Below are positions 1 through 9,680 of a stretch of 64,000 nt of DNA, one piece after another. Below the pieces are notes generated by a model. The model worked only from the letters and a program-made list of their open reading frames with translations, was not told the DNA's origin and did not search any database. The stretch covers positions 24,740,068 through 24,804,067 of the forward strand of contig JAOANR010000014.1 in the NCBI GenBank assembly GCA_030278955.1, written 5' to 3'. Within the stretch, counting starts at the first letter, position 1. Each line of letters starts with the position of its first letter. This DNA is from Hygrophila difformis. Its lineage: Eukaryota > Streptophyta > Magnoliopsida > Lamiales > Acanthaceae. Position numbers and translations under genes: made by a program.

Positions 1-320
1 CAGCCCAGGGGGTGCTTCTCCCAAAAGCAGAAGCCAAAAGCACCTCGTAAAATGTGCAAGGACTTAAATACCCTCACTACTTAATATAAATTACACTATA
101 AATATATTTTATTATCATATTAAATAGCATGTCCTTTTTGATAATTACCACACTCTAAAAGCACTTTTCATTTTTATTCATCCAAACATATTTTTTTTAG
201 AAAAAGCCGCTTTTCAAACATTCCATCCAAACACAAAAGTTACATGCTTTTGCTTTTGACTTCTGCTTCTGCTTCTACTTTTGGCTTCTGTTTTTTTCAA
301 AAGCCAATCCAAACGGGCCC
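1..320. repeat. Fold-back MITE-like repeat at window edge
   Basis: The left part carries AGCAGAAGCCAAAAGC and the right part (about 245-320) carries the inverted counterpart, alternating TTCTGCTTC and CTTTTGGC, then ends in CCAATCCAAACGGGCCC. The two arms pair over tens of bases around an AT-rich centre, as in non-autonomous DNA transposons of the 'GGGCCCGTTTGG' kind common in plants. The left boundary may lie outside the window, and no target duplication could be assigned. Confidence 0.5.
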
Positions 321-382
321 TTACAGTTTTGTAATACAGAGTAAAGATTTTCTAATCGAGTTTGATCAATTTCCTTCTTATA

Positions 383-560
383 ACCAATTACAACAGTTGG
401 CTTGAGTAGATTGGAGCTCTAGTCGCTTAAATAAGGTCTCGTATTCGAACTTTGTGTATGCAAAAAACTATTTTGAGAGATGCACTCTTAATTGCCTATA
501 CAGATCCTTGAGGAATTAGTAGGTCTAATGTGGCATGGGATACTCGGTTCCACCAAAAAA
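383..560 (+). mobile_element. SINE, family 2 (copy 1)
   Basis: A short retroposon flanked by a perfect 15-bp direct repeat (AATTTCCTTCTTATA at 368-382 and 561-575). It resembles the copy at 5293-5480: a GTTGGCTTGAGTAGA A-box-like segment, a degenerate B box (GTATTCGAACT), then a shared body with GAGAGAT, TCCTTGAGGAATTAGTA and AATGTGGCATG, ending in an A-rich tail. The pol III promoter boxes have decayed, so this copy is probably silent. Confidence 0.75.
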
Positions 561-712
561 AATTTCCTTCTTATACAATATTTTTCCTTCTTTTTATAAA
601 ACCTTTTCCTTTTTGTTTTGGACGTGTGTCATTATTCTACTTGATATTTATGGCTGAGTTTCATTTTTTATTCTTTCTTTTGTGTTTTGCCAATTCAACA
701 TTATGTTAATTC

Positions 713-845
713 CCCTTGACTTCCAACGGAAGGTTGGAGGTTCGATTCCCACCGGCTCCCTATCCCTCCCTTTAATTCCCCTTTGTAATTGTGTGGCATG
801 GGCTCCCACCACCCCTTTCCAGGCCTTCAATGGCTCCTCCAAAAA
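713..845 (+). mobile_element. SINE, family 1, 5'-truncated (copy 1)
   Basis: It carries a perfect tRNA-type B box (GGTTCGATTCC) followed by the family body, through GTGTGGCATGGGCTCCCACC to an A-rich tail. The A box seen in full copies is missing, so it is truncated at the 5' end. It sits between identical 16-bp repeats AACATTATGTTAATTC (697-712 and 846-861), a clear LINE-type target-site duplication. Confidence 0.85.
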
Positions 846-861
846 AACATTATGTTAATTC

Positions 862-1960
862 TATACATAACATTTTTATTCAACATCATGCGGGCTATGT
901 TATCCAAAAAAATCAACATGCGGGTATATGTTTGGGAAATAATAATTATAGTTTAGAGTTTGGAATTTAAAGTTTACAGTTTGGAATTTGAAATTTATGG
1001 TGAAAAATAATTTTAAATTGAAATAATTTTGAACAATTGTGTTTGGTCGGTGTTTGAGTTTAAAATTAAAGTTTACATATTGAAGTTTAAAAATTTAAGG
1101 ATCTATTTGTTTTGCCTTTTGAAAAAACTGAGAAGTCGTTGGAAAAAGGAGAAGGATAGAGAATGAGAATTTAAAAGTAAAAGGAGCTCAAATAATAATT
1201 TAGATTGATATTATTAAAGTTGTTTTTCAACGGAAATATGTTTGGATGAATTGTACGTAGAAGGACTTTTGATATATTAAAATTAATTACTAAAATCGAC
1301 ACAAATATTGTAAGAATATTTATAATTTATTTTATTTTTTAAGTAGGGATATTTTGTATTTTTATTACTAAAATGACTTCTCATTTTTTTTAAAAATTTC
1401 TAACACTAAACATTAGTGTATTTTACCAAATGCAGCCACAAAAATATTCACTTAGGTTACATTTGAATGGAAGGATTTGCGAGTAGATTTAAAATCTATA
1501 GTAAAATCCCCTCCACTTGTTTGGATTAATACATAGATTTAGGGATGGATTTCTAATCTTAACCTAGTTTAGAGTAAATTTCAAATCCATCATCTAAATC
1601 TTCCCTGATCAATTCCGAATTCATCCATCCAAATCCAACATTATAGTATATTGTCGACACAATAATTTTCATCAATCAAACACTAGCTAGCCACACAAAT
1701 CCTCCCGGTACACGCAAACATTTTACAACACTTCCATACATACGACTTTGTATCTTACAAATACAACTGTCACAACTGAATTAAAGGAGTGACACCATGA
1801 TGACACCGCCAACTGTAATAACTACCGATTCAACTCGGCCACACATGAAACTATCAGTTGGCTTTATTTCTTAAAGCAGTAATACCATGACACTAACAAC
1901 AGTAATTTTGTAATAATATTTCAATACTGGTCGTTCAACTCCAACTCCGCCAACAATGTC
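862..1960. other. AT-rich intergenic DNA downstream of the BURP gene
   Basis: No coding region could be supported. About 940-1080 has imperfect short repeats around AGTTTGGAATTT. At 1455-1640 an imperfect inverted arrangement (TTTGAATGGAAGGATTT against AATTCATCCATCCAAATCC) may be an old MITE. The 3' untranslated region of the minus-strand BURP gene must lie at the right edge, but no clear polyadenylation signal was picked out. Confidence 0.5.
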
Positions 1961-3347
1961 TCAGTCTGCGACGTTCCATATCATGCCACTCTCAAAAGTC
2001 CAATGGCACACTTCTATCTTCCCCGGAGCCGACCCTAATTGCTTGAATGCCACATGATCTGGGCTCCAGGACGAAGTGTCCGCGTGACATATCGCTACGC
2101 CATGATTAATCTTAACCATCGAAACCGGATCCAAAATATCGACCTCATATGCCCGAACATTAGGGACCGAATGGCAATAGTAGACCAAATATGGGAATTG
2201 TTTCTTGTGACACGACACCACTTGAGTTAATTTCCCACCATTGATCCTTTTGATATTCCCCACCATAATGTTCGCGTTCGAGCCCTTGGTGTTCTCCATC
2301 CTCCGAACCACCACATTGGGTCCCAACACCTGTGTCGCAATGTCCACCATATCCTCGATGGATGCTACACATTTCTTCGTCTCTCCAGACACAGGTGCAC
2401 TCTCGCAGTCATTCAACGCACTTGCAATCGTCGTATCCTTGCTCCCAATACGGAAAATCCTCTTTAATTCATCGATCTTGGACGTAGAAAAGGGCAGCTT
2501 CGATGCAAGTTGTCGAGGTAGAAATGAGCGGTCGGGCATGTTGTCGGTCAAATCCATCATGGGCATGATCACATTGGTTTTCAGACTAGCTTCCCTGAAG
2601 AACAAATTTGCTTGTTTGCTGTTGGACCTACCGTACGTGAAGGAGCATGTGTAACTGAAACTGCAAGCATCGACCGCAGGATTGTCTTGAGAGCAGAGGA
2701 GATTCGCTTTCTTGCAGAAGTCGGAATGGTATGCTGGGAGCAAGTGTTGATCGGCCAGCATGGAGAAGCGATCGGATTCAGCCGCCGTCAGTGGGGAGGC
2801 TTTGTTGAGCAAAAACTCCGGCGCCGGTGAGTTGTTGGAAACATGTTGTTTCCAATACAGGAGTGCAGAGCTCTGTGCTGTCAATGGCTCTCCAGCCAAA
2901 CTAGCTTTTACCTGCCAAACATATAGTAATAGATTTTATTTAATCAATCCATCAATATATAATGAATCAAGACAAAAGTAAAGTACACAAAATGGATAGG
3001 CAATAGAATCTAACTAAAGCTTACTTTGAGTAGTATGCAGTTTCTAATGATGCAAGAATCTATACTAATACATAGTATATGCAGTGTTAGGAAATGTTTG
3101 GACAGTAAATAGAAATGAAATGCATTAACTATATGCAGTGAGCTTTGTTTTCTGTAAGTTGCAAACAAACTTCATATTAATTATTTTTAATTATATTATT
3201 CATACATGTATTAGAATATTTTAGACATAAGAATATGGATTTAGAGGAAAAAGAAGCACATTGAGGTATAGGAGGGGAGTAAAGTGTTACTTTGATGTTG
3301 GATAATGTGAAAGAGAAGAGGAGGAAGATGAGGTTGAAGGGAGACAT
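1961..3347 (-). CDS. PG1-beta-like BURP-domain protein, two exons
   Basis: Predicted secreted cell-wall protein related to the non-catalytic beta subunit of polygalacturonase-1. Exon 1 (3291-3347) encodes 19 residues with a hydrophobic core (FNLIFLLFSFTLS), a likely signal peptide; its donor is AAA|GTAACA. Exon 2 (1961-2911) begins after TTTGGCAG in phase 0 and encodes 316 residues, about 335 in total. The N-terminus has the family segments ALLYWKQHVSNN and FLLNKASPLTA. The C-terminus is a complete BURP domain with CH-X10-CH-X27-CH-X25-CH and ends CHWTFESGMIWN. FFREASLK and RSFLPRQLASKLPFS are also family-typical. The long FTxYG-repeat region of classical members (about 630 residues) is almost absent: only about 15 residues follow the LLCS segment before SFTYG. 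I chose the ATG at 3347 because in-frame upstream ATGs lie at or before the expected transcription start. No frame breaks. It is the only clear host gene outside mobile DNA. Confidence 0.92.
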
Positions 3348-3408
3348 ATTTGAAGGCAATATGAGTAGTTTGTGAGTTTGAGACATGCATTGCAATTGCA
3401 TGCACACC

Positions 3409-3420
3409 CCTTTTTATACT
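3409..3420 (-). promoter_or_regulatory. TATA box of the BURP gene
   Basis: On the minus strand AGTATAAAAAGGGG lies about 65 bp upstream of the chosen start codon. A start of transcription roughly 30 bp downstream would leave a short leader that begins near the internal ATG at 3386. Confidence 0.65.
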
Positions 3421-3701
3421 GAATTGAGTAGCTGATCAGTATGGGAAATAATTAAATGTTTTTAGCATTCAAGGACCAATTGCACCATGTCCATGTATGT
3501 GGGACCAAATGTCAAACACTGTGTGCTGTGTACTGTCTAGTAATTAGAGATGTCCCATCTTGGGACATACTGAAACTTATCAGTCAAAGTTGGTAGGAAA
3601 ATACACTCACTCATGAGAGGGAGACGGGAAGATCGTGTGCATGTCATATAAGGAGTATACATGTGATGCAAGAGTTATGTTGTGTGATTGATGAAATTAT
3701 A

Positions 3702-3964
3702 TACTTCCTCCGTTCCTAATTAATTGACACCGATGGTGTTTTGTCACTGTTCATTGAGTAACTTTGATTCGACTTTTTCATATAATTATAGAAGATAAAA
3801 TATAGTCAATTGAGATCTTGTTGGATTCGTCTAATCGCATAGATTTAGAATATCAAATTTTATAATTTTTCCTCGTATGCAATTTGAGTTATTAAGGATT
3901 AAAAATGTGTATTGGATTGCGTGAAATGTGGGTCCGTGACAATTAAAAAGGAACGGAGGAAGTA
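3702..3964. mobile_element. Stowaway-like MITE (copy 1, about 263 bp)
   Basis: Ends TACTTCCTCCGTTCC and GGAACGGAGGAAGTA are inverted repeats, with TA at both edges, the target preferred by Tc1/mariner-type Stowaway MITEs. The interior shares phrases with the other copies here (TGTTCATTGAGTAACTTTGA, GAGATCTTGTTGGATTCGTC, TTGAGTTATTAA). Non-coding; it needs a transposase in trans. Confidence 0.9.
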
Positions 3965-4121
3965 TTTTGTATGATACTAAAGATATTTTGTGTGATATGA
4001 GAATATATAATGGAGATATATTTTCTATGATATATTTTTTGTGATGTTGGAATATGCATATTTTTTTAAAAAAAAAAAATCGTATGTAATCGGATTGTCA
4101 CATGAGGAACAATCCATCTAA

Positions 4122-4591
4122 GACCATCTCCAACCAAGAACCCTAAACTCAAACTAAAAATAGATCAGAGTAAATAATGCATTAAATAGTATTTTATCTC
4201 CAAAGGAAAATACTAACTCAAACCAAATTCTCTTTTTCACTCCTCAAATCTAAAAGAATAGTTATAATGTTGGGATTGAGGATTTGGCCTAGTGGTTGTG
4301 TCCCCTGACTTCCAATATTGGTTCGGAATTCAATTCCCACCCGACTCTCTATCCCTTCCCTTCATTCATTTTTGTAGTTTGTGTGGCTTGGGCTCTCACA
4401 CACCTTTGCCGACACATGAGTGTCAATATTTTAAAAAACAGAATAGTTTTAGTGTTATGAACAGTACAAACTCAAATTTGAGTTTGAGTTGCTGTAAAAT
4501 AGGGAAAAACGCATTTTGCATTTGCGTTTGCAGTTCCATTGGACCAAAATCTAAATATTTTTTTGATTTTTGCGTTTGGTTGGAGATGCTC
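4122..4591. mobile_element. Tourist-like MITE split by a SINE
   Basis: Terminal inverted repeats GACCATCTCCAACCAA and TTGGTTGGAGATGCTC are flanked by the trinucleotide TAA on both sides (4119-4121 and 4592-4594), as for PIF/Harbinger-type Tourist MITEs. Removing the SINE at 4272-4439 and one copy of its target repeat leaves about 286 bp, a normal MITE size. So the MITE landed first. Confidence 0.8.
4272..4439 (+). mobile_element. SINE, family 1 (copy 2)
   Basis: A full-length copy with a perfect tRNA-type A box (TGGCCTAGTGG at 4285-4295), a weakened B box near 4327, the family body (TTTGTGTGGCTTGGGCTC, CACCTTTGCCGACACATG) and an A-rich end. Imperfect flanking repeats AGAATAGTTATAATGTT (about 4256-4271) and AGAATAGTTTTAGTGTT (about 4440-4456) are an aged target duplication. 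Confidence 0.85.
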
Positions 4592-4726
4592 TAACATCAT
4601 TAAATTACCCAATTTATTATATCACCCCTTTATATTTCTACATTATCTTTTTCTATAGGAGAAGTTACAAATCATTATATCTTTATTCTTAATAAAATAG
4701 TTTGTATTCAAGAGTTCACCTTTAGT

Positions 4727-4855
4727 AGGAATGAAGATTTGGCTTAGTGATTATGTCTCCCGACTTTCAACCTTATGGGGATCCTCCTTTGTAATTTGTG
4801 TGGTTTGGGCTTCTACACACATTTGCCGACAATATTTACCCAAAAAAGAAAAAAA
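4727..4855 (+). mobile_element. SINE, family 1, internally deleted (copy 3)
   Basis: The A box is TGGCTTAGTGA at 4739-4749. The sequence then jumps from the CCCGACTTTCAACC segment to CCTCCTTTGTAATTTGTGTGG, so the B-box region is missing. The tail is A-rich. Flanks AGAGTTCACCTTTAGT (4711-4726) and AGAGTTAGCCTTTACT (4856-4871) look like a diverged target duplication. Confidence 0.75.
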
Positions 4856-4871
4856 AGAGTTAGCCTTTACT

Positions 4872-5274
4872 CTCTTTTTTATTTCACTACTTGCACAATC
4901 TTTTTAAGCGGCACATGTCATGTACCCAAAATCTTTCCGTATCAATTATTATTATTGTGCTTGAGAAATAATTCAAATAAACATTAATTATATATAAATT
5001 ATTAGTATTTATCAACTTAATATAAATATAATAAATTAGTCTATCATTATAGTCTTTTACATTATAAATATATAGTATATTTTAATTGTAATCTATGTAA
5101 TAAATATAAAATATTTTATACAATAAAATAATTGAAATAAAATATAAAATATAGATATTGAGAAATTTAAAAATAAAATATACAGTATATTATAAATTAT
5201 AGATAGTATTAATATATACTTTATATTTTTCATCAAAAAAATATATACTTTATATTTTCGTTTTTATATAAAAT
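4872..5274. other. AT-rich non-coding stretch
   Basis: Extremely AT-rich sequence made largely of short variations on TATAAATTA and TATAAAATAT. No gene, promoter or repeat boundary could be supported. Confidence 0.5.
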
Positions 5275-5292
5275 AATAAACTATCACTCGTC

Positions 5293-5480
5293 ACCAAATC
5301 CAGTTGGCCTGAGTAGTATGGGGCTCTGACAATTTAAGCAAATGTCTCGGGTTCGAGCCTTTATGTGTGTATGCAGAATTCTGTTTTCTGAGAGACAACC
5401 CTTCAGTGCACACTAAATCCTCGAGAAATTAGTATTTGTTCCAATGTGGTATGCGGATGAACGATATATATACGCAAAAA
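5293..5480 (+). mobile_element. SINE, family 2 (copy 2)
   Basis: The best copy of this second SINE family: A box TGGCCTGAGTA (5305-5315) and B box GGTTCGAGCC (5350-5359), 35 bp apart. The 3' part has TCCTCGAGAAATTAGTA and CCAATGTGGTATGCGG and ends in CAAAAAA. It is flanked by an 18-bp repeat with one mismatch, AATAAACTATCACTCGTC (5275-5292) and AATAAACTATCACTTGTC (5481-5498). Confidence 0.85.
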
Positions 5481-5498
5481 AATAAACTATCACTTGTC

Positions 5499-5748
5499 CC
5501 ATAAGAAAAGAAAGAAAAATGAAAATGGACCCTCCCCTGCAATTTGAAGGTAGAGATCAGTAGTTGTCCAGGACAAACTCAAATTGAATTGCTCCACCAA
5601 CACCTTGCATTTTTATTTTATTTTTATTTTACCTGAATTGAACCAGCTACAGTTAAGGAATTTGGTTTTAGTGCTAAATATTGGGTGAAATTGCAAATTT
5701 AAAAAATATATTGGTAATATACAGAAAGTGTAAAAAATAGTAAAAATA
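5499..5748. other. Non-coding spacer
   Basis: AT-rich sequence with no supported gene or repeat. Confidence 0.4.
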
Positions 5749-5970
5749 TACTCCCTTTTTCCATTTCAGATGTTCCACTTGGACTTTTTACACTGTTCAA
5801 TGTGCTTGCTTAACTTAAATTTTTATTGCAGTTATATAGAAAAATTTATTCGCAAATGAGATCTTGTTGGATTCGTTTTTATTCATAAGCATATACTACT
5901 TCTTAATTCGTTATTTAATTACGACATAAATGAAATGTGAGATCCTTGAGTAGTCTATTTCCCTTCGAAT
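5749..5970. mobile_element. Degenerate Stowaway-like MITE
   Basis: The left end TACTCCCTTTTTCCATTTC and inner phrases (TTTTTACACTGTTCAATG, GAGATCTTGTTGGATTCG) match the local Stowaway family. The right end is degraded after about 5950 and no matching inverted terminus or TA could be placed. Confidence 0.45.
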
Positions 5971-6239
5971 AATGAATCCTTTAATTCTTAATTTAATTTA
6001 TTTAATTAATTAAAATTAAATAAGAGTATTATGTTCGTTTGACGACTTAATCCTAATGTTTTTTGACTAGTATATCATTAATGTGAAAACACCATTTGTT
6101 TGTGCAGAATAATTTTAGAATTAATGTGAAAATATAAAATAGGGTGATTTGGGTTTTCTTCCGTTCAACTACAAAAATAAGGTACAAATAGTAAAAAATA
6201 AAAAGGCAATTGCAATTTGGATCAATCTCAATCAAGTTT

Positions 6240-6372
6240 ATTAAAATCTAGATCTAGATCTTAGGATCTTAAGATCCTACGATTCCACGAAGCCAAAACG
6301 ATCAAGATCTGTATGAGATCTAAATTAGGGTGACATCTGGATAAGATCTATAGGATCTATACAAGAGCTTAA
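6240..6372. repeat. GATC-rich cluster
   Basis: About ten GATC tetranucleotides fall within roughly 130 bp, several as AGATCT or AGGATC in palindromic arrangements. No gene or known element explains it; it may be a degenerate short-repeat array. Confidence 0.5.
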
Positions 6373-6636
6373 AATCTTTGAACGATCTACTCCCTCTTAT
6401 TTTCCATCTCATTTTTCAATTTTCAGTTTAAAATATAGATATATATTCCTCGCATTCCCTTCATCTTCCTCTTCCAACAATCGCCGGTGTATCTCCTTCA
6501 TCACTGTCGTATCTCCCTTCCAATTCAAGGCCGTCTTAGAAGGGGAGTACCTCGAGCTGCTCAACGCCTCCGAATATTTTGGGTTCTCCTTTACCAGTAA
6601 AAAATAATATCTAAATAAAATCAAAAACTAAAAAAT

Positions 6637-6896
6637 TACTCCCTCCGTCCCAGTTGAATTGTCTCGTTTGACTTTTTGACACTGTTTATTGTTCAACTTT
6701 GATTCAATATTATTGTAATTATATATTTGAAAAAATAGTCGAGTTTGGTCTTGTTAGATACGTCTAATCATATAGTTTTAGAATATATATTTTATATAAT
6801 CTTTAGTTGTATATATTTTGAGATATTAACGATTAAAAAAGTATTTGATTGTGTGCAGAAATGAAATGAGACATTTCAAGTATGACAGAGGGAGTA
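6637..6896. mobile_element. Stowaway-like MITE (copy 2)
   Basis: Begins TACTCCCTCCGTCCCAG and ends GACAGAGGGAGTA, with TA at both edges. The interior has TTTTTGACACTGTTTATTG, GTCTTGTTAGATACGTC and TGAGATATTAAC, shared with the copy at 45270-45532. Non-coding. Confidence 0.9.
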
Positions 6897-7926
6897 CTTT
6901 TTTTTTATACCAATAATAAAATTTACATACAAATTCATAAATATTATAGTAGTTGCTGCATCATAATGCAAGATTTCAGAATTACTCGTGTTTCTTAAAT
7001 ATTTTGATACCTCCAACTAAGGATATTAACTTTAACACTGGGGTCAGATAACCTATCACGTAATGAGTATGGGGTACAGGTGGCGTAAGCCTTATTGGGT
7101 AACGGGTCGAGTATTATCCGCTCTAGTCTTTTATGGCTGTCATGCAAAAAAATATACATGTACTTACTATTTATATTTGTATATTCTTTGTAGGTTGAAT
7201 CTATTACAGTATTTTCAACTTAAACTAAAAAACTGTTTGTTGCTTTAGGGATTGTCGATTAAATATGGTCTTTTAAATTTTCAAATTAAATTTGTTATGC
7301 ATTTTATTGTTATGCATGACATGAAATTTTTAGTTTCTATTATTTATAAATTTAAAGTAGGATCGAATAGGGTCGGGTAGAATCAATTAACTCTATAATA
7401 TTTAAAATTACAGATATCCATTTATCCACAGATAATCCACATACCCGATGGCTATATTCAAATCCTATCCGATCCTTAATTTTCGGGTAATAAAATAGGC
7501 AAGGATATGATAATTAAAATTACGGATAGTAAGTGGAGATAGTTGTCTCGTACCATACCCCATCCGTTTACATCCCTACCTCCAACTACAATAATAACTA
7601 GGTTGTTTTTTAAAATTTTTTTCTCAAGACCTATTTTTTAATTTTGCTCAGGCCAAAAAAGTTCGAGAAAAAAAAGAAAAATGGGAATAGAATTTTTTTT
7701 TTTATAGTACCTCACTCCTTTCATTACACTAAACAAGAACGTTTTTAAAGTTGTTGCTAACTGCCTTATGCGATGTTTTTTGTGACCTTTTTTAAAAATA
7801 AAAAAAAATAATAATTTGCCAAAAGCGTCACTCAAGGCGTTGATTTAGCATAATTTTTGTGGTGTTAGTTTTACTTCATGAAAATATTTTTACATAACCA
7901 ATAACGTCTTTATGAGTGCTAATATA
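6897..7926. other. Non-coding region with a possible palindromic MITE
   Basis: Open frames here are short and biased. The stretch 7030-7580 alternates GGGTAACGGGTCGAGT-like and ACCCGATGG-like phrases and ends CCCCATCCGTTTACATCCCT, suggesting an old hAT-type fold-back MITE, but no target duplication could be placed. Confidence 0.4.
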
Positions 7927-8120
7927 TACTCCCTCCGTTCCACCCCAAGTGTCTTGTTACTGTTGGGCACGAGAATTAAGGTAGAGTTGGTTTGTGAGTA
8001 TATGGTGGGGTCCACATAGTTGTTGGAGGAGAAAATTATTTCTTTTTATAGAAAGAAGATATTTGTAATGGGACATCCAAAAATAGTAAGTAGGACATTT
8101 GGAATGGGACGGAGGGAGTA
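7927..8120 (+). mobile_element. 194-bp Stowaway-type MITE (copy A)
   Basis: Begins TACTCCCTCCGTTCCACC and ends GGGACGGAGGGAGTA between TA dinucleotides. It is nearly the exact reverse complement of 11745-11938 and the same length, with shared phrases GTGTCTTGTTACTGTTGGGC, TGGTGGGGTCCACATAGTTG and AATGGGACATCCAAAAATAG. A different subfamily from the 260-bp Stowaway copies. Confidence 0.93.
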
Positions 8121-8236
8121 TTTAACTCTAGTATTAGTGTACGGGTGATATTGAACTATTTGACATGGCTTAATTAGGCTACTCATTGAGTGCTTCGTTC
8201 GAACTTAATAAAGAAATCAAGTTTATGGCGAATATT

Positions 8237-8402
8237 TTTTTTTAAACATTGACACATATGTGTCAGCAAAGGTGTGTGGGAGCTCAAGCCATACAAATTA
8301 TAAAGGGAGATAAAGAGGAGGGATAGAAACTGGGTGGGAATCGAACCCCCAACCTATGATTGGAAGGCAGGGGAGATAACCACTAGGGTCAAGTCTCATT
8401 CC
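8237..8402 (-). mobile_element. SINE, family 1 (copy 4)
   Basis: Full-length minus-strand copy: A box near 8380-8391 (TGACCCTAGTGG) and perfect B box GGTTCGATTCC (8337-8347). Its A-rich tail appears as a T run at the left end. A perfect 19-bp target duplication CAAGTTTATGGCGAATATT brackets it (8218-8236 and 8403-8421). With both boxes intact it is the best candidate here for pol III transcription. Confidence 0.93.
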
Positions 8403-8438
8403 CAAGTTTATGGCGAATATTGAATAGCTGAATTTAAT

Positions 8439-8461
8439 AGTAGTAGTAGTAGTAGTAGTAG
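8439..8461 (+). repeat. (TAG)n microsatellite
   Basis: About seven to eight uninterrupted TAG units. Confidence 0.9.
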
Positions 8462-8504
8462 TGTAGTGTATATCATCATTATATATAAGTACGAATGCCT
8501 GCCC

Positions 8505-8698
8505 TTCTGCCACCTGAACTGACATTTTTGTCCTTCATTTCCTTCGGCCTTTTTCCTCTCATTCTTGGATCTGCCTATTTTGCCCCTTCTTTCAATCAGT
8601 CATTCTGCCACCTGAACAGACCTTTTTGCCCTTCATTTCCTTCAACCTTTTTCCTCTCATTCTTGGATCTACCTATTTTGCCACTTCTTTCAATCAGC
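8505..8698 (+). repeat. Two-copy 98-bp tandem duplication
   Basis: A unit starting TTCTGCCACCTGAAC at 8505 repeats at 8603, sharing CTTCATTTCCTTC, TTTTTCCTCTCATTCTTGGA and CTTTCAATCAG with scattered substitutions. It lies inside the probable Helitron. Confidence 0.85.
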
Positions 8699-8899
8699 CT
8701 TTTGTTATTGGAAGGTAGTTTGACACCTGAAATGATGATTTTGCCCTTCAAATTATGAAATTTTTTTTAATTTGCTCCGTAATATGTCTACTTTACCCTT
8801 AAAGTATGAATGGCTTTTGTTTGTTACGTAAAATGACCAATTTACCCTTTAATTTGTGTTGTATTTACTCCAAAATACAACCTATTTTGTCATCTTATA

Positions 8900-9160
8900 T
8901 ACTTCCTCCGTTCTTCAATCAGTGCAATAGGTTGAAAAATGACACTATTCACAGAAACATTTTGAGTTAAAATTTATCATAGTTATACAAGTTAAAATAT
9001 AGCCAAGTGAGATGTTGTTAGATTCGTCTCGTCATATAAGTTTTTAATATCAAACTTTTAAAATTTTTACTTGTACCGAACTTGAGTTATTAATGGTTTA
9101 AAATTACATTAGACTGCATGATGGGTGGGCCCCTAGTATTATAAGAAAACAGAGGAAGTA
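8900..9160. mobile_element. Stowaway-like MITE (copy 3)
   Basis: TACTTCCTCCGTTCTTC at the left and AACAGAGGAAGTA at the right, between TA dinucleotides, about 261 bp. Its interior (ACTTGTACCGAACTTGAGTT, CATTAGACTGCATG) is the closest match to the MITE that element A split at 15197/37563. Confidence 0.88.
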
Positions 9161-9487
9161 CATGTTTTATCTTAAGTTGTTTTTCTATTTACTTTAAATG
9201 TCATTGGTGGGTCTCACTTTCTTTTTTATTTATTCCAAATATCTTTAGTTTTGCATTTGACAATGATAAGATTTGCATAACAAGAGCTATAAAAGTTGGA
9301 GTATTTTTTTTTATTTACTTCAAGTTTTTTCCTTATATTAAACTAATATTTGAAAATACAGATGCATTTTTTCCTCTTAGATTTTTATTATCGTTAAGGC
9401 TATAAGATGTAGTTAATTCTATATGAGACAATTGAAATAATAATATCATAATGACTGAGGGGATTAGCCCGCTCCTAACGAGGACTA

Positions 9488-9488
<1 letters not shown>

Positions 9489-9520
<32 letters not shown>
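9489..9520. repeat. (AT)n microsatellite
   Basis: About 15 AT units between the Helitron end and the SINE tail. Confidence 0.9.
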
Positions 9521-9521
<1 letters not shown>

Positions 9522-9680
9522 CTGAACAACATGTATAAGTTAGGAAATTAGTAATGAGAATCCGTACTACACAAATTAAAAAGGGACAAAGAAGATGTAT
9601 GGGGTCCAGGTGGGGAATCTAACCCCAACCTAAAGGTTGGGAGTCAGTAAACTTAATCACTGGGCCAAGTCTTCATCCCT
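9521..9680 (-). mobile_element. SINE, family 1, diverged (copy 5)
   Basis: Matches the family on the minus strand: GCTGAACAAC, ACAAATTAAAAAGGG, then a mutated B box (GGGAATCTAACCCC) and an A box (GGGCCAAGTC on this strand). The target duplication is uncertain; the left flank is an AT microsatellite. Confidence 0.7.

Larger units (their letters stand above)
8473..9488 (+). mobile_element. Probable non-autonomous Helitron
   Basis: Starts TCATCATTATATATAAGTAC directly after an A and ends GAGGACTAG directly before a T, matching the 5'-TC / CTRR-3' and A|T insertion rule of Helitrons. A short hairpin-capable segment (CTCCTAACGAGGA) lies just before the end. The interior has phrases typical of plant Helitron derivatives (GACACCTGAAATGATGATTT, TTTTGCCCTTCAAATTATG) and no coding capacity. 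A Stowaway-like MITE at 8900-9160 interrupts it. No target duplication is expected for a Helitron, so support is structural only. Confidence 0.55.

Noticed and set aside
2039..2981. Several plus-strand open frames opposite the BURP gene
   Set aside because: They are antisense shadows of a well-supported BURP coding exon and show no domain.
5305..5359. tRNA-like A and B boxes (also at 4285, 8337-8391, 42779-42832)
   Set aside because: The intervening sequence does not fold as a tRNA, and target duplications show these are SINEs, not tRNA genes.
6409..6624. 71-codon minus-strand frame
   Set aside because: Short, no domain, no neighbouring gene structure; treated as chance.
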